Shown here one piece after another: positions 22,758 to 33,910 of a DNA stretch of 64,000 nucleotides. Origin of the DNA: Haematobia irritans (lineage: Eukaryota > Arthropoda > Insecta > Diptera > Muscidae); NCBI RefSeq assembly GCF_050003625.1, contig NC_134400.1, forward strand, positions 226,030,085-226,094,084, given 5' to 3'. Each line of letters opens with the position of its first letter. Within the stretch, counting starts at the first letter, position 1. The notes beneath the pieces are model-generated. The model saw only the letters and a list, made by a program, of their open reading frames with translations. It was not told the origin of the DNA and made no database searches. The translations under genes were made by a program, and so were the position numbers.

Positions 22758-24462
22758 TATTTAATGAACAATTTCATAATGTAAGCTACTTTAAAATCGT
22801 TTTCTCATACAATTATTTTTCTTTACATTGATGATATTTTGTTCCACATTAAAGACATTGAACTTTAACAGGAGAATTAAAGCTAAATTGTCGCTGACGT
22901 CGAGTTGCCACCTTAGTGGCTTTCTTAGCACCAATGCCATCCATTGTCAACAACTGCCATATTTCCTTAACTAAAAGGAAATTAAAACGCATCAGAAGCT
23001 GTTTTGTCGCCTCATGTGGCTTTTGTTATAGAGTAGGAAACCAAACAGAGATTATCATTCTTTGACTGTTCTATGATATTGTCCCCAGCAGTGGGCAACT
23101 TCACTGACTTGGTCTTGATTCCCACTGTATTCTAAGACATAGGTGGGCGTTTCGTTAATGGCTTTTTAAACGCCATCTAAAACATACGAAATGGGTAAAC
23201 ATTTGTCCAAAAGGCATCCAAAAGATTTGGCAAGACGACACATGCAAAAACAAGCAAGCAATTTTTTAGCTCTTGGACATCTTGAGTTGCCTGTTAATTC
23301 GTAATAGGGTAGATGAAGTGAGGGGTTCCCTTGGGCCATGTAAACAGCTCTCATATGTCATAGGATGTTTGATAATTTCCTAAAGACATTAGACAACGAA
23401 AAGCTATTTATATTGAACGGACAAAAAGAGTATATGGCAAATGTGCCTTTTTTTGTCGTTTAATTTCAAAAGTAATATCCACCGAGGAGTGTATACGATT
23501 ATGGTGCGACAATTAGAGGGCAGTGTGAGTTAGTAAACAATAGCTTAGTCTATACCTTTATGGCCATACTTTCAACATTTGCGAAGGAGATGGAAGCATT
23601 TTGTCAATTTATTACGAATATGTATTCTTGCATGCAGGTAGAAATTGTTTTAAGGTTTATGAAATTAGGTTTTGATTGTCAAAATACGATTAATACGATT
23701 TGATACGAATTATCAATGAACTAAGTTTTCTTTGAAATCACAATACGCGCAAGTCTCTCGAACGATCAGACAAAAACTTAACTGCTCAAATAAAATTTAA
23801 ATAAGACATTGATTAATTGCCAATACGCTTTTTTCTGTAGCTTTTGCTATGTCTATGTCAGACTGAATTCTATTCACAAATGTTGTCGATTGCAAACTCT
23901 CCAGTGTGACATTGCATTAATATCGACTTGCAATATGAATTAATTTCAATGTCTGAGTAATGTTGATGTTACTGTTCAACATTTTCAACGGATGTTAAAT
24001 ACCACGGAAAAAAACTTTAAATTAATGAACTGCAATGATATTAACATTTACGGAAGTTATTGACATGATATTGGCCAACCAATGTCGCTACTACTGAAAA
24101 AACCCATATTTTTAAAGCTTCCATAATATGTTCAACATTTTTTACATCACCTAGATTTCAAGCAAAAGTCACGGCAATCATTTGGCAAACAAATAGTATA
24201 TGCGTTTTTTTTTTAGATTAACCCTTTTATACATCTTCGCTATGAATAGGCCTCTTGTGGGTAATTTAAGAAAACTACACGCAAAGAAACCTCTCCTACC
24301 AGGCGAAATTTTAGACAAATATTGGTTGGAATTTTGGAACTATTCGCAGTACAGTAGTATATTATATGTTATTTGTGATAACAATTGACGTTTTTACTAG
24401 ATGTAAACGCTTTATAATAAAGCCTAGTCCACTTTATCTGATGTAATAGAAAAACTTTTTTT

Positions 24463-24545
24463 TTTTAAATGTACCTTTTGGCCAGAGAGATAATCGAACC
24501 ACAGATCATTCATTTTGTAGGCCAACACATTTTACCACTTTTATG
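24463..24545 (-). other. decayed tRNA-like relic
   Basis: The minus strand contains GGCCTACAAAATGAATGATC and a B-box-like GGTTCGATTAT (24490-24500), followed by GGCCAAAAGGTACATTT. This matches the order seen in the tRNA-like modules of MITE-A, where AAAGGTAAAATTT follows, so it is probably a lone remnant of the same source. Confidence 0.5.
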
Positions 24546-25168
24546 CAACAATGTTCGTTTGTCTAAAATGTCGTTTGGGAAGAAAGAATATTTTTAAGGG
24601 TGTAGTGACATCCCTCTTACAAACATTTGTTTACCAGCATCAAATATAACATTTAAAAAACTCTCAACATTTGTTACTCTCTTCTAAATGTCTCTTCTCT
24701 TTATTTTTCTCTGGAAACACAATTTAAAATGTAAACTCAATAATGTTATATTCTTTATACTATACTTTCTCTCTCTCTTCTCGCGCCTCTCTCTACCATC
24801 TCTAACAATATTAATATTTGATTCCAAACTAATTTTTCACCTAAATATATAATTGCATTATTTTTCATACATACTTTTGTGTCAGGTGAATGCCTATTCA
24901 GAGGACCTGTTAACACAATTAAATATCATCGAAGTCATTGATGACATTTCCACTAATCAAATAAATTTACTTAAGTTTGCATACTTTCCACAAGATAAAT
25001 CAACTAATACCTAGTTTCGATTTCTGTATAATATTCAAAAATATACAGCAAAAATTAAAAACAAAAAATAATTTAAATCACATTTGTTTGCGGTATTTAA
25101 GATCAAACATTGCAATGTAAATCATTTTTGTAAATAAACACAATTACTATTCAAATAATTGTTATTGC

Positions 25169-25190
25169 AAAAAAAAAAAAAAAAAAAAAA
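25169..25190. repeat. poly-A tract (22 bases)
   Basis: Uninterrupted run of A followed by CAAATAAATAAG. It could be a retroposon tail, but no body is recognisable upstream. Confidence 0.85.
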
Positions 25191-26152
25191 CAAATAAATA
25201 AGTAAATGCTAGTGACAAAACGACATTGATTTTTTAAATACGATATCACTTGCCTGCGGCACAACAAATTGTTATTGTTATTCTATGATAAATCGAATGG
25301 GGGGGACCAATCTGTTCCTCCATTACAATAATCGGATAGCCTTTCAATGGTTATTCAACAAGAACTTGTACTCAAATTCTACAGTAATAGCAAAATGCGA
25401 CGTCCATTGATCATTGATTTATTTACACTTGAAGGTGATTGACAAATTAAATGTTAAATAATGTAAATATTTTCGCAGAGCCCAGCAATCGAATATTTAG
25501 CCATGGCACCCGTAAAGCATGCATATGGCGTACTTTTATTTGTCTAATTGCACTTGAATTTAACAACCAGCCTGTCAGCCATTGGAGCCAAATGATCTAG
25601 CAATCTAGCAAATTGTTTTAAAATGGCTAATGCATATCAAACACATCTTCAAGAAGACTATTGCTATGGAAGGCAATAGATGTACGACTAAAAGAAAGAA
25701 GAGTTTGCATTTAGTACATTTCAATTTATTTAGTATGTGACGGATATAAGGTCATGATGCATAATGATCTCATATAAGAAATAAAACGCATATAAGAAAG
25801 TTTAGTAAAAACACCTTCGATTTCTTCTTATTGTAATGAGCAATCATTGTATATAACTTCAATTTTTTTCAATTCGTCCTTATTAGTATCTATGTCTTTT
25901 TAAAATCTCATTAAAATAGTTTTTATATTTTAATGAGATTTTATCTTTTGGTTATTGCTACAAATAAGATTTTGGATTTGAGATATTAACAATTATGCCA
26001 AAAGAAGAACTATTATGTTTCTGAGTATCTTCAATACGCAATCTATTTTATCTTATAGTTTTTACGAAAGTTTGGTTCGAGCTTGAATATATGAAAGAAA
26101 ACATACATAAGGTATTAAACAAAAAGGTTGAACAACTAAATTTAGATGTTTA

Positions 26153-26690
26153 CACTCAAAAAAAGTGAACTCTCTATTTCACTAAAGCCAATTTAATTCA
26201 TGGAATTATTATATATGGAGAATTTTTAGTTCATGGAATTATTATATATGGAGAAAGTTTCCTTTACTCTAATAATTTTTTGCGTACGTTAGTTAAATGA
26301 ACTAATACCGAGGAAAAAATTATACACAAATGAAGTAAACAGTTTTACAAAATTCGTACTCTTCACAAAATAGTTCATTATTTACTTAAATTTGTAAATT
26401 TTATTACAAATGTGCCCATCATGAACTTCGTATGTCACTAAAGACCTTCTTGCCATTTTGAACTCCAATTTTTTCTTTCAAACTACAAAATTTTCCTTAA
26501 CAAGTGAACAAAAAATAATTATGTCTAATAAAATTTCTTGAATTTGTCGAAAAATATTTACTTATTTTTGTGATATCGGCGCGATGTCAGCGTTTTTAAT
26601 ACTGTTTAGTTAAAATTTTCTAAAAATATTAAAAAATTTCTAAAAATAAGTAAATGTTTTCTTCCTGGTTGGTTCACTGTTTTTTCAGTG
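26153..26690 (-). mobile_element. MITE-B copy, 538 bp
   Basis: Starts CACTCAAAAAAAGTGAACTC and ends GGTTCACTGTTTTTTCAGTG. The left flank is TA and the right flank TG. It has an internal short duplication around 26198-26262 (TTCATGGAATTATTATATAT twice). Confidence 0.82.
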
Positions 26691-26825
26691 TGGTTAATAA
26701 CATTTTATTGGAAGAGTTTTACCAATTTAACCCATGTGAGCACTTATACGAAAAGTAAATATAACAATTGATTTCACTATCATGTAATACCTCATTCACA
26801 TTGCACTTCCAAAATCCACTTTAAC

Positions 26826-27565
26826 TAAACAGAAACAAATTTCACGAAAATTTTTCCAATTAAAACAATCACAATTTTTCCAAAAAAAAAACAATCACAA
26901 TAATTAATAGTACACTGAAAAAACAGTGAACCCACCAGGAAGAAAAATTTCGGTTAATTTTAGAAAATTTTGAATAGTTTTAGAAAATTTTAACTAAACA
27001 GTATAACAAACGCTGGCATCACGCCGATGTCATAAAAATAAATAAATATATTTCGACAAATTCAAGAAAATTTATTAGACATAATTAAGTTTTTTCACTA
27101 GTTAAAGAAAATTTTGTAGTTTGAAGGAAAAAATTGGAGTTCAAAATTGCAAGAATGTCTTTAGTGACATTCGAAGTTCATGATGAACGTATTTGTAGTA
27201 AAATTTACAAATTTAAAGAAATATTGAACTATTTTCTGGAAGACACGAATTTAGTTAATCTTTATCCTTCATTTGTGTATATTTTTTTCCTCGGTTTTAG
27301 TTAATTTAACTAACGTACACAAAAAATTATTAGAGTAGAGGAAACTTTCTCCAAACATAATAATTCCATGAACTGAACGAAAGTTAAATTGGCTTTAGTG
27401 AAATAGAGAGTTCACTTTTTTTGAGTGTATCAATTAATTTATTAATTGGATCAATTAATATTTTAATTGGCTGTCAATTAATTATTTAATTGATACTATC
27501 ATTTTTGTGATTGAAGACATTTCAATTAAAAAACTAATTGGATCAATTAATTTCGTGATTGAATC
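26826..27565 (+). mobile_element. MITE-D copy, interrupted by MITE-B
   Basis: The left part (26826-26912) reads AACAGAAACAAATTTCACG onward and the right part (27428-27565) resumes with TATCAATTAATTTATTAATT and ends TTTCGTGATTGAATCAC. The intact relative at 32273-32563 shows the undisturbed sequence AATAGTATCAATTAAC, so the MITE-B sits exactly at that TA. The right end abuts a second, truncated MITE-B. Confidence 0.8.
26913..27427 (+). mobile_element. MITE-B copy, 515 bp, TA target duplication, in MITE-D
   Basis: CACTGAAAAAACAGTGAACC at the left, GTTCACTTTTTTTGAGTG at the right, TA on both sides (26911-26912, 27428-27429). The boundaries are confirmed by the empty site at 32273-32563. Confidence 0.92.
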
Positions 27566-27566
27566 A

Positions 27567-27670
27567 CACTGAAAAAACAGTTAACCCACCAGGAAAGATA
27601 ACTTTCGATTAATTTCAGAAAATTTGGAACTTTTTTAGAAAATTTTAACTAAACGGTATTACAAGCGCTG
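27567..27670 (+). mobile_element. MITE-B, truncated to its first 104 bases
   Basis: CACTGAAAAAACAGTTAACC and the following 85 bases match MITE-B up to the TATTACAAGCGCTG region, where the sequence switches abruptly to MITE-A at 27671. Confidence 0.8.
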
Positions 27671-28622
27671 AAAGAAATAGAGATGGAAACCGGGAGAGTT
27701 GACGAAAGATATCAACATAACACACCGAAAGAATCAAAAGAGAACAATTTCTGTGAAACCGCTTGCATGTTATTTCGGAAAACTGTTTTATGATAAGGCC
27801 AAAAATTTGATATGCTTAAGTCTAAATATTATTTAATTTGAATAAAGAGAATGGACATTCGGAACCAAGAGAATAGACATTTGAAAGACAAACAGCATAC
27901 GTTTTCGCCTTGAGAGCAGCATTTTATGTATGTGTGGACATGAGTTTTGTTTATCATTTTGGCATTATGGGCACAATTTTTTTCTTGGTTCGTTAAAAGA
28001 AATCAGTGGTCTTCATAAAAATAACAAAAAGGGCACTATACTCTTTTTAGAGTTGGGACAGTAAAATGAAATAAGGAGGAAATAGTGAAAAATTACACAG
28101 TAAAATGTATAAAAACAAAGTTTAGTTCCTCTTTATTAATAAGTAGTCCACGAGGAGTTGACGGACACCTTCAAATATAAAAGCGGGCATTAAGTTCGAG
28201 TTTTGCAGCTAAAATAATTTAAAAAGTTTATTTTCTTTAAAATGAATTATTAAAGAAAAATAAAAGGCATTTTAGAGCGATGGTGTTAAATGCTAGTAAA
28301 AAACTGTTCACGCCTAAATAAATTTATGTTTATATTATAAAATTATTTATGTATGTTTATACTCGACTCCACGTTTTTCTTTGTTTAGAGTTTTTGAATT
28401 CCTTCCAAATTTTAAAGTTTTGTACCAAAAACAGTTTTTTGTTACAAAATTGTTATTTTTGCAATAAAAAAATAATGTTTTATCCAAAAATCAGCCAATT
28501 TCGTTTATATCAAGCACTGTTACTGACTATAAATCTTTAATAACCCACATTTCGAAGTTTCATTTTAAAAATTTAATATAGTATTAATTATAAATGTGTA
28601 AATTAAAAAAAAAAAAAACAAA

Positions 28623-28700
28623 AAAATGTTCGGTCGGACCAGGTACTGCCTTTGCATGCAAGGCAGACATGCTAACCACTGCTCCACGTGGCAAACAAAT
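28623..28700 (-). other. tRNA-like SINE head, decayed, within MITE-A
   Basis: Counterpart of 16395-16466. The B-box half has lost bases (GACCAGGTACTGCC on the plus strand) while CATGCTAACCACTGCTCCAC remains. Confidence 0.5.
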
Positions 28701-28810
28701 GTATGTTTTTGTTAAATAATGTTATGTTTGCATGGGCTCGTGGGCGCTGCAAACTATGCTATATAAATGTAACTTATAACGATAATTATCTGCTGGTGAC
28801 CATAACAGCT

Positions 28811-28880
28811 ACGTAGCCCAGTGGATAGTGTGTTGGTTTACAAACAGTATGGTCCTCGGTTCGATTCTCCGTGCAGGCGA
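28811..28880 (+). other. tRNA-like module within MITE-A
   Basis: TAGCCCAGTGGATA (28814-28827) and GGTTCGATTCT (28858-28868), as at 16583-16655. Confidence 0.65.
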
Positions 28881-29194
28881 AAGGTAAAATTTAAAAAAAT
28901 TATAAAAGTGAATAATTACTTCAACATTATTTGTGCCAAGAACTAAAAATTTCGTGGAAGTAAAAATTACGATAATGTTAGGGAATGAGCACAATCGTCT
29001 TTGGGAAAAATTCTTCCAAGCATATAATATTTTTGGGCTCAAAATGCTTCCAAACATATAATATGTTCACATAAAACAAACATATTAATGTTTCGGCAGT
29101 ATCCAATAATATATGTGCTTCCTGCAAAATATGTTTGGAACATATGTTAAAGAAGCGATTTTTTTTGAGGGTGTACATTTAAATATCACTCGAT

Positions 29195-30541
29195 CTGGAC
29201 AGAATTTGATAGACTTCTACAAAATCTATCGACTCAAAATTTAAGTCGGCTAATGCACTAGGGTGGAACACAATGTTAGTAAAAAAAATATGGGAAACGT
29301 TTAAATCTGAAGCAATTTCGAGGAAACTTCGAAAAAGTTTATTTATGATTTATCGCTCGATATATATGTATTAGAAGTTTAGGAAAATTAGAGTCATTTT
29401 TACAACTTGTCGACTAAGCAGTGGCGATTTTACAAGGAAAATCTTGATATTTTGACCATTTTTGTTGAAATCAGAAAAACATACATATGGGAGCTATATC
29501 TAAATCTGAACCGATTTCAACCAAATTTGGCACGCATAGCAACAATGCTAGTTCTACTCCCTGTGCAAAATTTCAACTAAATCGGAGTTAAAAATTGGCC
29601 TCTGTGGTCATATGAGTGTAAATCGGGCGTAAGCTATATATGGGAGATATATTTAAATCTGAACCGATTTCAACCAAATTTGGCACGCATAGCTACAATG
29701 CTAATTCTACTCCCTATGCAAAATTTCAACTAAATCGGAGCAAAAAATTGGCCTCTGTGGGCAAATGAGTGTAAATCGGGCGAAAGCTATATATGGGGGC
29801 TATATCTAAATCTGAACCGATTTCAACCAAATTTGGCACGCATATCTACAATGCTAATTCTACTCCGTGTGCAAAATTTCAACTAAATCGGAGCAAAAAA
29901 TTGGCCTCTGTGGTCATATGAGTGTAAATCGGGCGAAAGCTATATATGGGAGCTATATCTAAATCTGAACCAATTTCAACAAAATTTGGTACACTTGACT
30001 ACACTACTAATTGTACTCCTAGTGCAAAATTTCAACCAAATTGGGGTAAAACTCTGGCTTCTGGGACCGTATTAGTCCATATCGGGCGAAAGATATATAT
30101 GGGAGCTAAATCTAAATCTGGACCGATTTCAATAAAATTTGGCACACTTGACTATACTACTAATTGTTCTTCTTGTGCAAAATTTTAAGCAAATTAGGGT
30201 AAAACTCTTGCTTCTGGGGCCATATAAGTCCATATCGGGCGAAATATATATATGGGAACTATATCTAAATCTGAACCGATTTCTTCCAAAATCAATAGGG
30301 ATCTATTCTGAGCCAAAACACATACTTCTGCCAAATTTGAAGTCGATTGGACTAAAACTGCGACCTAGACTTTGATTACAAAAATGTGTTCACGGACAGA
30401 CGGACATCGCTATATCGACTCAAGAGCCCACCCTGAGCATATTTGCCAAAGACACCATGTGTCTATCTCGTCTCCTTCTGGGTGTTGCAAACATATGCAC
30501 TAACTTATAATACCCTGTTCCACAGTGTGGAGCAGGGTATA
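29195..30541 (+). mobile_element. HEL-b: Helentron/DINE-like element with 153-bp tandem repeats
   Basis: The 5' part (GACTTCTACAAAATCTAT then AATTTAAGTCGGCTAATGC) is shared with HEL-c and HEL-d. Then come six monomers: the TGAACCGATTTCAACC phase recurs at 29508, 29661, 29814, 29967, 30120 and 30273, always 153 bases apart. The 3' part holds CGGACAGACGGACAT and TATCGACTC, then a hairpin ATACCCTG...CAGGGTAT (30510-30540). GACGGACAT...GACTC and a TATACCC-type end also occur in Drosophila DINE-1/INE-1 (from memory). No transposase. Because 153 is a multiple of three, open frames persist across the monomers, but they carry no domain. Confidence 0.8.
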
Positions 30542-30555
30542 AATATTGTGAAGAA

Positions 30556-30655
30556 AATTTCCCGGGAATTCCCGCACTTCATTCCCGGGAAAGCGGGAGC
30601 GAAAAATAGCAAATTCCCGGGAATTCCCGGGATCCCGTTCCCGAAAAAAACCCTA
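30556..30655 (-). repeat. CCCGGGAATTCCCGGG-rich block, possible hAT-type MITE end
   Basis: Several CCCGGGAATTCCC and CCCGGGAAAGCGGG palindromes, ending TCCCGTTCCCGAAAAAAACC then CTA. The GC content is far above that of the surroundings. On the minus strand it starts TAGGGTTTTTTTCGGGAACG, which resembles TIRs of hAT-like repeats in insects (recollection). I could not find the matching second end. Confidence 0.5.
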
Positions 30656-32272
30656 AACTTAACCCATAGTATGTGGAATCGAACTTGTGCCGACACGTTC
30701 GATTGTGGAGGAAATTATCATCTAAATTTGTGATTATTGTTCCAAAGTGTTAGAAATCACACCACAATCCCAGATGTACTCGTCTCATGACTATGCTAAG
30801 TCTTTAGTCTTCTTAACCATACCAAAATTGCCATGGTTTATGTATGTGGTTTCTTTTATTTTGTTGGTCCATTTCTTGACTTTGAGTAAAATATAATCTC
30901 AAATAACTGTGTTTATCTGAAAAAAATGGGTGGCAATAAAATTAAAACAAGCAGAAATCTTAAGTCAACAATTTAGAAGGTAAAACCTCCCTTTTGGCAA
31001 TCTCTGATAGTAGCTACAGCGTGTTCATCTTTAACCATTACTGATTCTAGCAGTGAAAAGTGGAGTTTTATTTGGTTAATAACAAGATGGGATATTAATT
31101 GAATGGCATGACATTATTTATACCTTACATCGATGTTAAAGTTAAAACTATCTTTTAACGTCTAACGTTGTATGAACATGACGATCTTTTACAGCATCGC
31201 GAATGCATGTTCGTGAGAACAAGAATGGGTGTTTTACAAAAACCACATCTGTTAAGGAAGGATTTTTCATTCCTTTTCCTTCACTGTCAGCAACAAATCT
31301 ATTAGTATCCATTAGACCATGTTTCAGCAACTCCGGAAAGTTCAAACTTTTGTCTCGAAAAATGTTTCGGTTAAAACTATTTTTAATTATTTGAAAACCA
31401 CATTCGATGGTAAAATTTTCATAATATACTAGAGTACTAAAGGGTATTTTAGTTGATGGAACTTAAATACCTTTTTTGTGTAAAAAGATATTTACCCCCA
31501 AATAGTTCAGAATTTCTTAAAATTTGTAAATTTTACCACAACTGCGCTCACGATGAACTTCGTATGCCATTAAAGGCATTTTTGCAATTTTGAACTCCAT
31601 TTTTTTTTTCACGGAATTTTCTTTAACAAGCGAAAAAAATTAATTATCGCAAATAAATTCTGTAGAATGTTCGAAAGACAAATGTTCATGTTCAGGTTGT
31701 GATATCGGCATTTGCAAAGTTTAGTTAAATTTTTCAAAATTTACCTTCCTGGTGAGAGTGAACAAAGCTCGAGTTTAACTGCTGAAATCAAAATTAAACC
31801 TTAATACAACGAAATTTTACGTTAATTCGAAACCAATAGTGGTAATAAGTGATTTTTGAAGTTTTATATCCCGCCCACGGATATAAAACGCTTACGAGAT
31901 GAATTCATTTACAATTTTAGAGACCCCTGGGATGTTAAGAGTTTAATAACGCTCTCGATTTTAATAATGCTCATGTTTTCAAGCACATCCCTAAGGCAAA
32001 TTAGTCATAAAATTATTCGTGAGTCACGATATTTCGTGCGTGAGTATAAATTTTCTTTTCGTGAGTTTGTGTGAGTCCTACAAAAAATGTCGTGTGTGAG
32101 TAAGATTTTTTCCGTCGTGAGTGTGCGTGAGTAAAATATTACTCACGTGCATACCTCTACTCTGAATACCACTATTGTTTCGCGAGCTATGTGTGGTGTC
32201 ATCAGATGTCATGCAAGCCAACTCTTTCACTTTGTGCAAAAAAAGTTGGATATCATCTCACGGCAGTGCTCA
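30656..32272. other. non-coding stretch with a degenerate MITE-B
   Basis: Bases about 31425-31760 retain MITE-B words in reverse (TCACGATGAACTTCGTATG, GTGATATCGGC, TTACCTTCCTGG) but both ends are eroded. GAGTGTGCGTGAGT-type short repeats occur at 32020-32140. No gene. Confidence 0.5.
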
Positions 32273-32563
32273 CACAGAAAAAAATTTCACGAAAATTTTT
32301 CCAATTAAAATTTTAATTGAGTTTTAAAAAATATTCAATTAAAAATTTAATTGATTCAACAAATTTTTTAATTGAAACAAAAATCAATCACAAAAATTAA
32401 TAGTATCAATTAACTTTTTAATTGGATCAATTAATTTTTTAATTGACCTTCAATTAATTTTTTAATTGATACTATCATTTCTGTGATTAAAGACATTTCA
32501 ATTAAAAAATTAATTGGATCAATTAATTTCGTGATTGAACCAGAAAAAAATTTTTTTGTGTGC
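32273..32563. mobile_element. MITE-D copy, 291 bp
   Basis: Ends CACACAGAAAAAAATTTC and AATTTTTTTGTGTG. The interior is rich in AATTAATTTTTTAATTG, so much of it can fold back. It supplies the uninterrupted version of the element split at 26826-27565. Confidence 0.8.
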
Positions 32564-32696
32564 ACCATTCACAGTCACGTTACGATTCGCATCATCCTTG
32601 AAGATGTTCGTTCCAATCCACCAGCCCATAAACTGCACCAAACTGTGACATTCTTTTCATAATTTGCAAGCGTTGTTCATTTGTAAGACGATTCAT
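32564..32696 (-). pseudogene. mariner-type transposase fragment with a different internal deletion
   Basis: On the minus strand the ATG at 32696-32694 begins MNRLTNEQRLQI, then after a deletion it continues with VTVWCSLWAGG and, after a frameshift, IGTNIFKDDANRNVTVNG. Those blocks correspond to the start and to about residue 200 of the same transposase family as 1-930. The remainder is cut off by MITE-D. The upstream 5' region differs from that of the copy at 1-930, so it is a separate subfamily or lineage. Confidence 0.8.
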
Positions 32697-32753
32697 GGTT
32701 GAATTATAGACCAACGAAAAACGAAACGTTGGTCAGCTGTTTAGACGAGTGTT

Positions 32754-33091
32754 AGGTTAGGTGGCAGCCCGATGTATCAGGCTCACTTAGACTATTCAGT
32801 CCATTGTGATACCATATTGGTGAACTTCTCTCTTATCACTGAGTGCTGCCCGATTCCATGTTATGCTCAATGACAAGGGACCTCCTTTTTATAGCCGAGT
32901 CCGAAAGGCGTTCAACATTGCAGTGAAACCACTTAGAGAAGCTTTGAAACCCTCAGAAATGTTACCAGCATTACCGAGGTGGGATAATCCACCGCTGAAA
33001 AACTTTTTGGTGTTCGGTCGAAGCAGGAATCGAACCCACGACCTTGTGTAAGCAAGGCGGGCATGCTAACCATTGCACCACGGTGGCTCCC
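32754..33091 (-). mobile_element. tRNA-derived SINE, near full length (S3)
   Basis: Reverse orientation: AGGTTAGGTGGCAGCCCGAT at the left, B box (minus GGGTTCGATTCC) near 33028-33040, A-box region TGGTGCAATGGTTAGC to the right, ending CCACGGTGGCTCC. Direct repeats ACGAGTGTT flank it (32745-32753, 33094-33102), consistent with target-primed integration. The head is tRNA-like, and the internal Pol III boxes would promote its own transcription. Confidence 0.92.
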
Positions 33092-33102
33092 AAACGAGTG
33101 TT

Positions 33103-33910
33103 GCCAAAACAAACAAAAAAACTAAAAAATCAAACTTTATTATCGAATGTGTCTGTTGGTTCAATACTAACGTCGGGGTACATTAATACAACGGACATAT
33201 TTCGCTTAGTGTAAGTACCTTTTTAAAAGATATTTTTTTTTAATTCTTAGGCAGAATTAAATTATTCTATAAAAATATTTCTTTTTTCTTATAAACAAAA
33301 TTCGCCTACAAGAAAACAAACGCATATAAGATGTACTGTAGTTGCAGATATTTGTCAACACTCAACCCAGCGGGAAAATTGTGAAGTACCGCAAAAATCA
33401 TGACTCCTTAACCAATGATTTTGGGATCCTTAACACCTTCCCATATGCCTTCTCCTATCATGCATGCTAAAATGCCTTGCACTTCCTTTCTAAACAATGC
33501 CCGCAAACATTATTCTGTGCCTTCTTTGGGAATTGGAAAGAGAAGGACCTACATTGTTGTTATAAGAACGAAAATTCAATTTTTTTATACTCATGATAGT
33601 TTTTAAAACACATGGACTCATTTTTTACTTAATCAAAACAAAAAAAAAACAATCTTATGCATCCAAGATTAAGAGGGACAGTTTTAATCCAATTTGCTCA
33701 AATCTTGAATTCGTGAAATTGAATCTTAGTTTAGGTGAAAATAAAACAAAAAGAAGCAAACAAATTTTCTTTGATAGATCAGCTCCGCCGATTCTCTCTA
33801 GTAATTTTGACAACTTGTTTCACGGTATGAAATTGAAATCTTTTCTCATGCGAATCGTAGGAAAACACGAATTAACTCATTCTCATATTAAACACTTAAG
33901 GAAAGTCCAA
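33103..33910. other. AT-rich non-coding stretch
   Basis: Nothing recognisable. A 152-residue frame beginning at 33593 has no domain and its last third is repeat DNA from HEL-c. Confidence 0.4.

Larger units (their letters stand above)
22758..26152. other. single-copy non-coding stretch
   Basis: No gene seen. Contains a tRNA-like relic (24463-24545), a CT-rich stretch (24769-24795) and a 22-base poly-A run (25169-25190) with no element attached that I can identify. Confidence 0.4.
27671..29173 (+). mobile_element. MITE-A copy, 5'-truncated
   Basis: Starts in the middle of the family (AAAGAAATAGAGATGG, equal to about 15351) and ends GCGATTTTTTTTGAGGGTG followed by TA. It parallels 15070-16941, including the two tRNA-like modules (28623-28700 minus, decayed; 28811-28880 plus). 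Confidence 0.85.
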
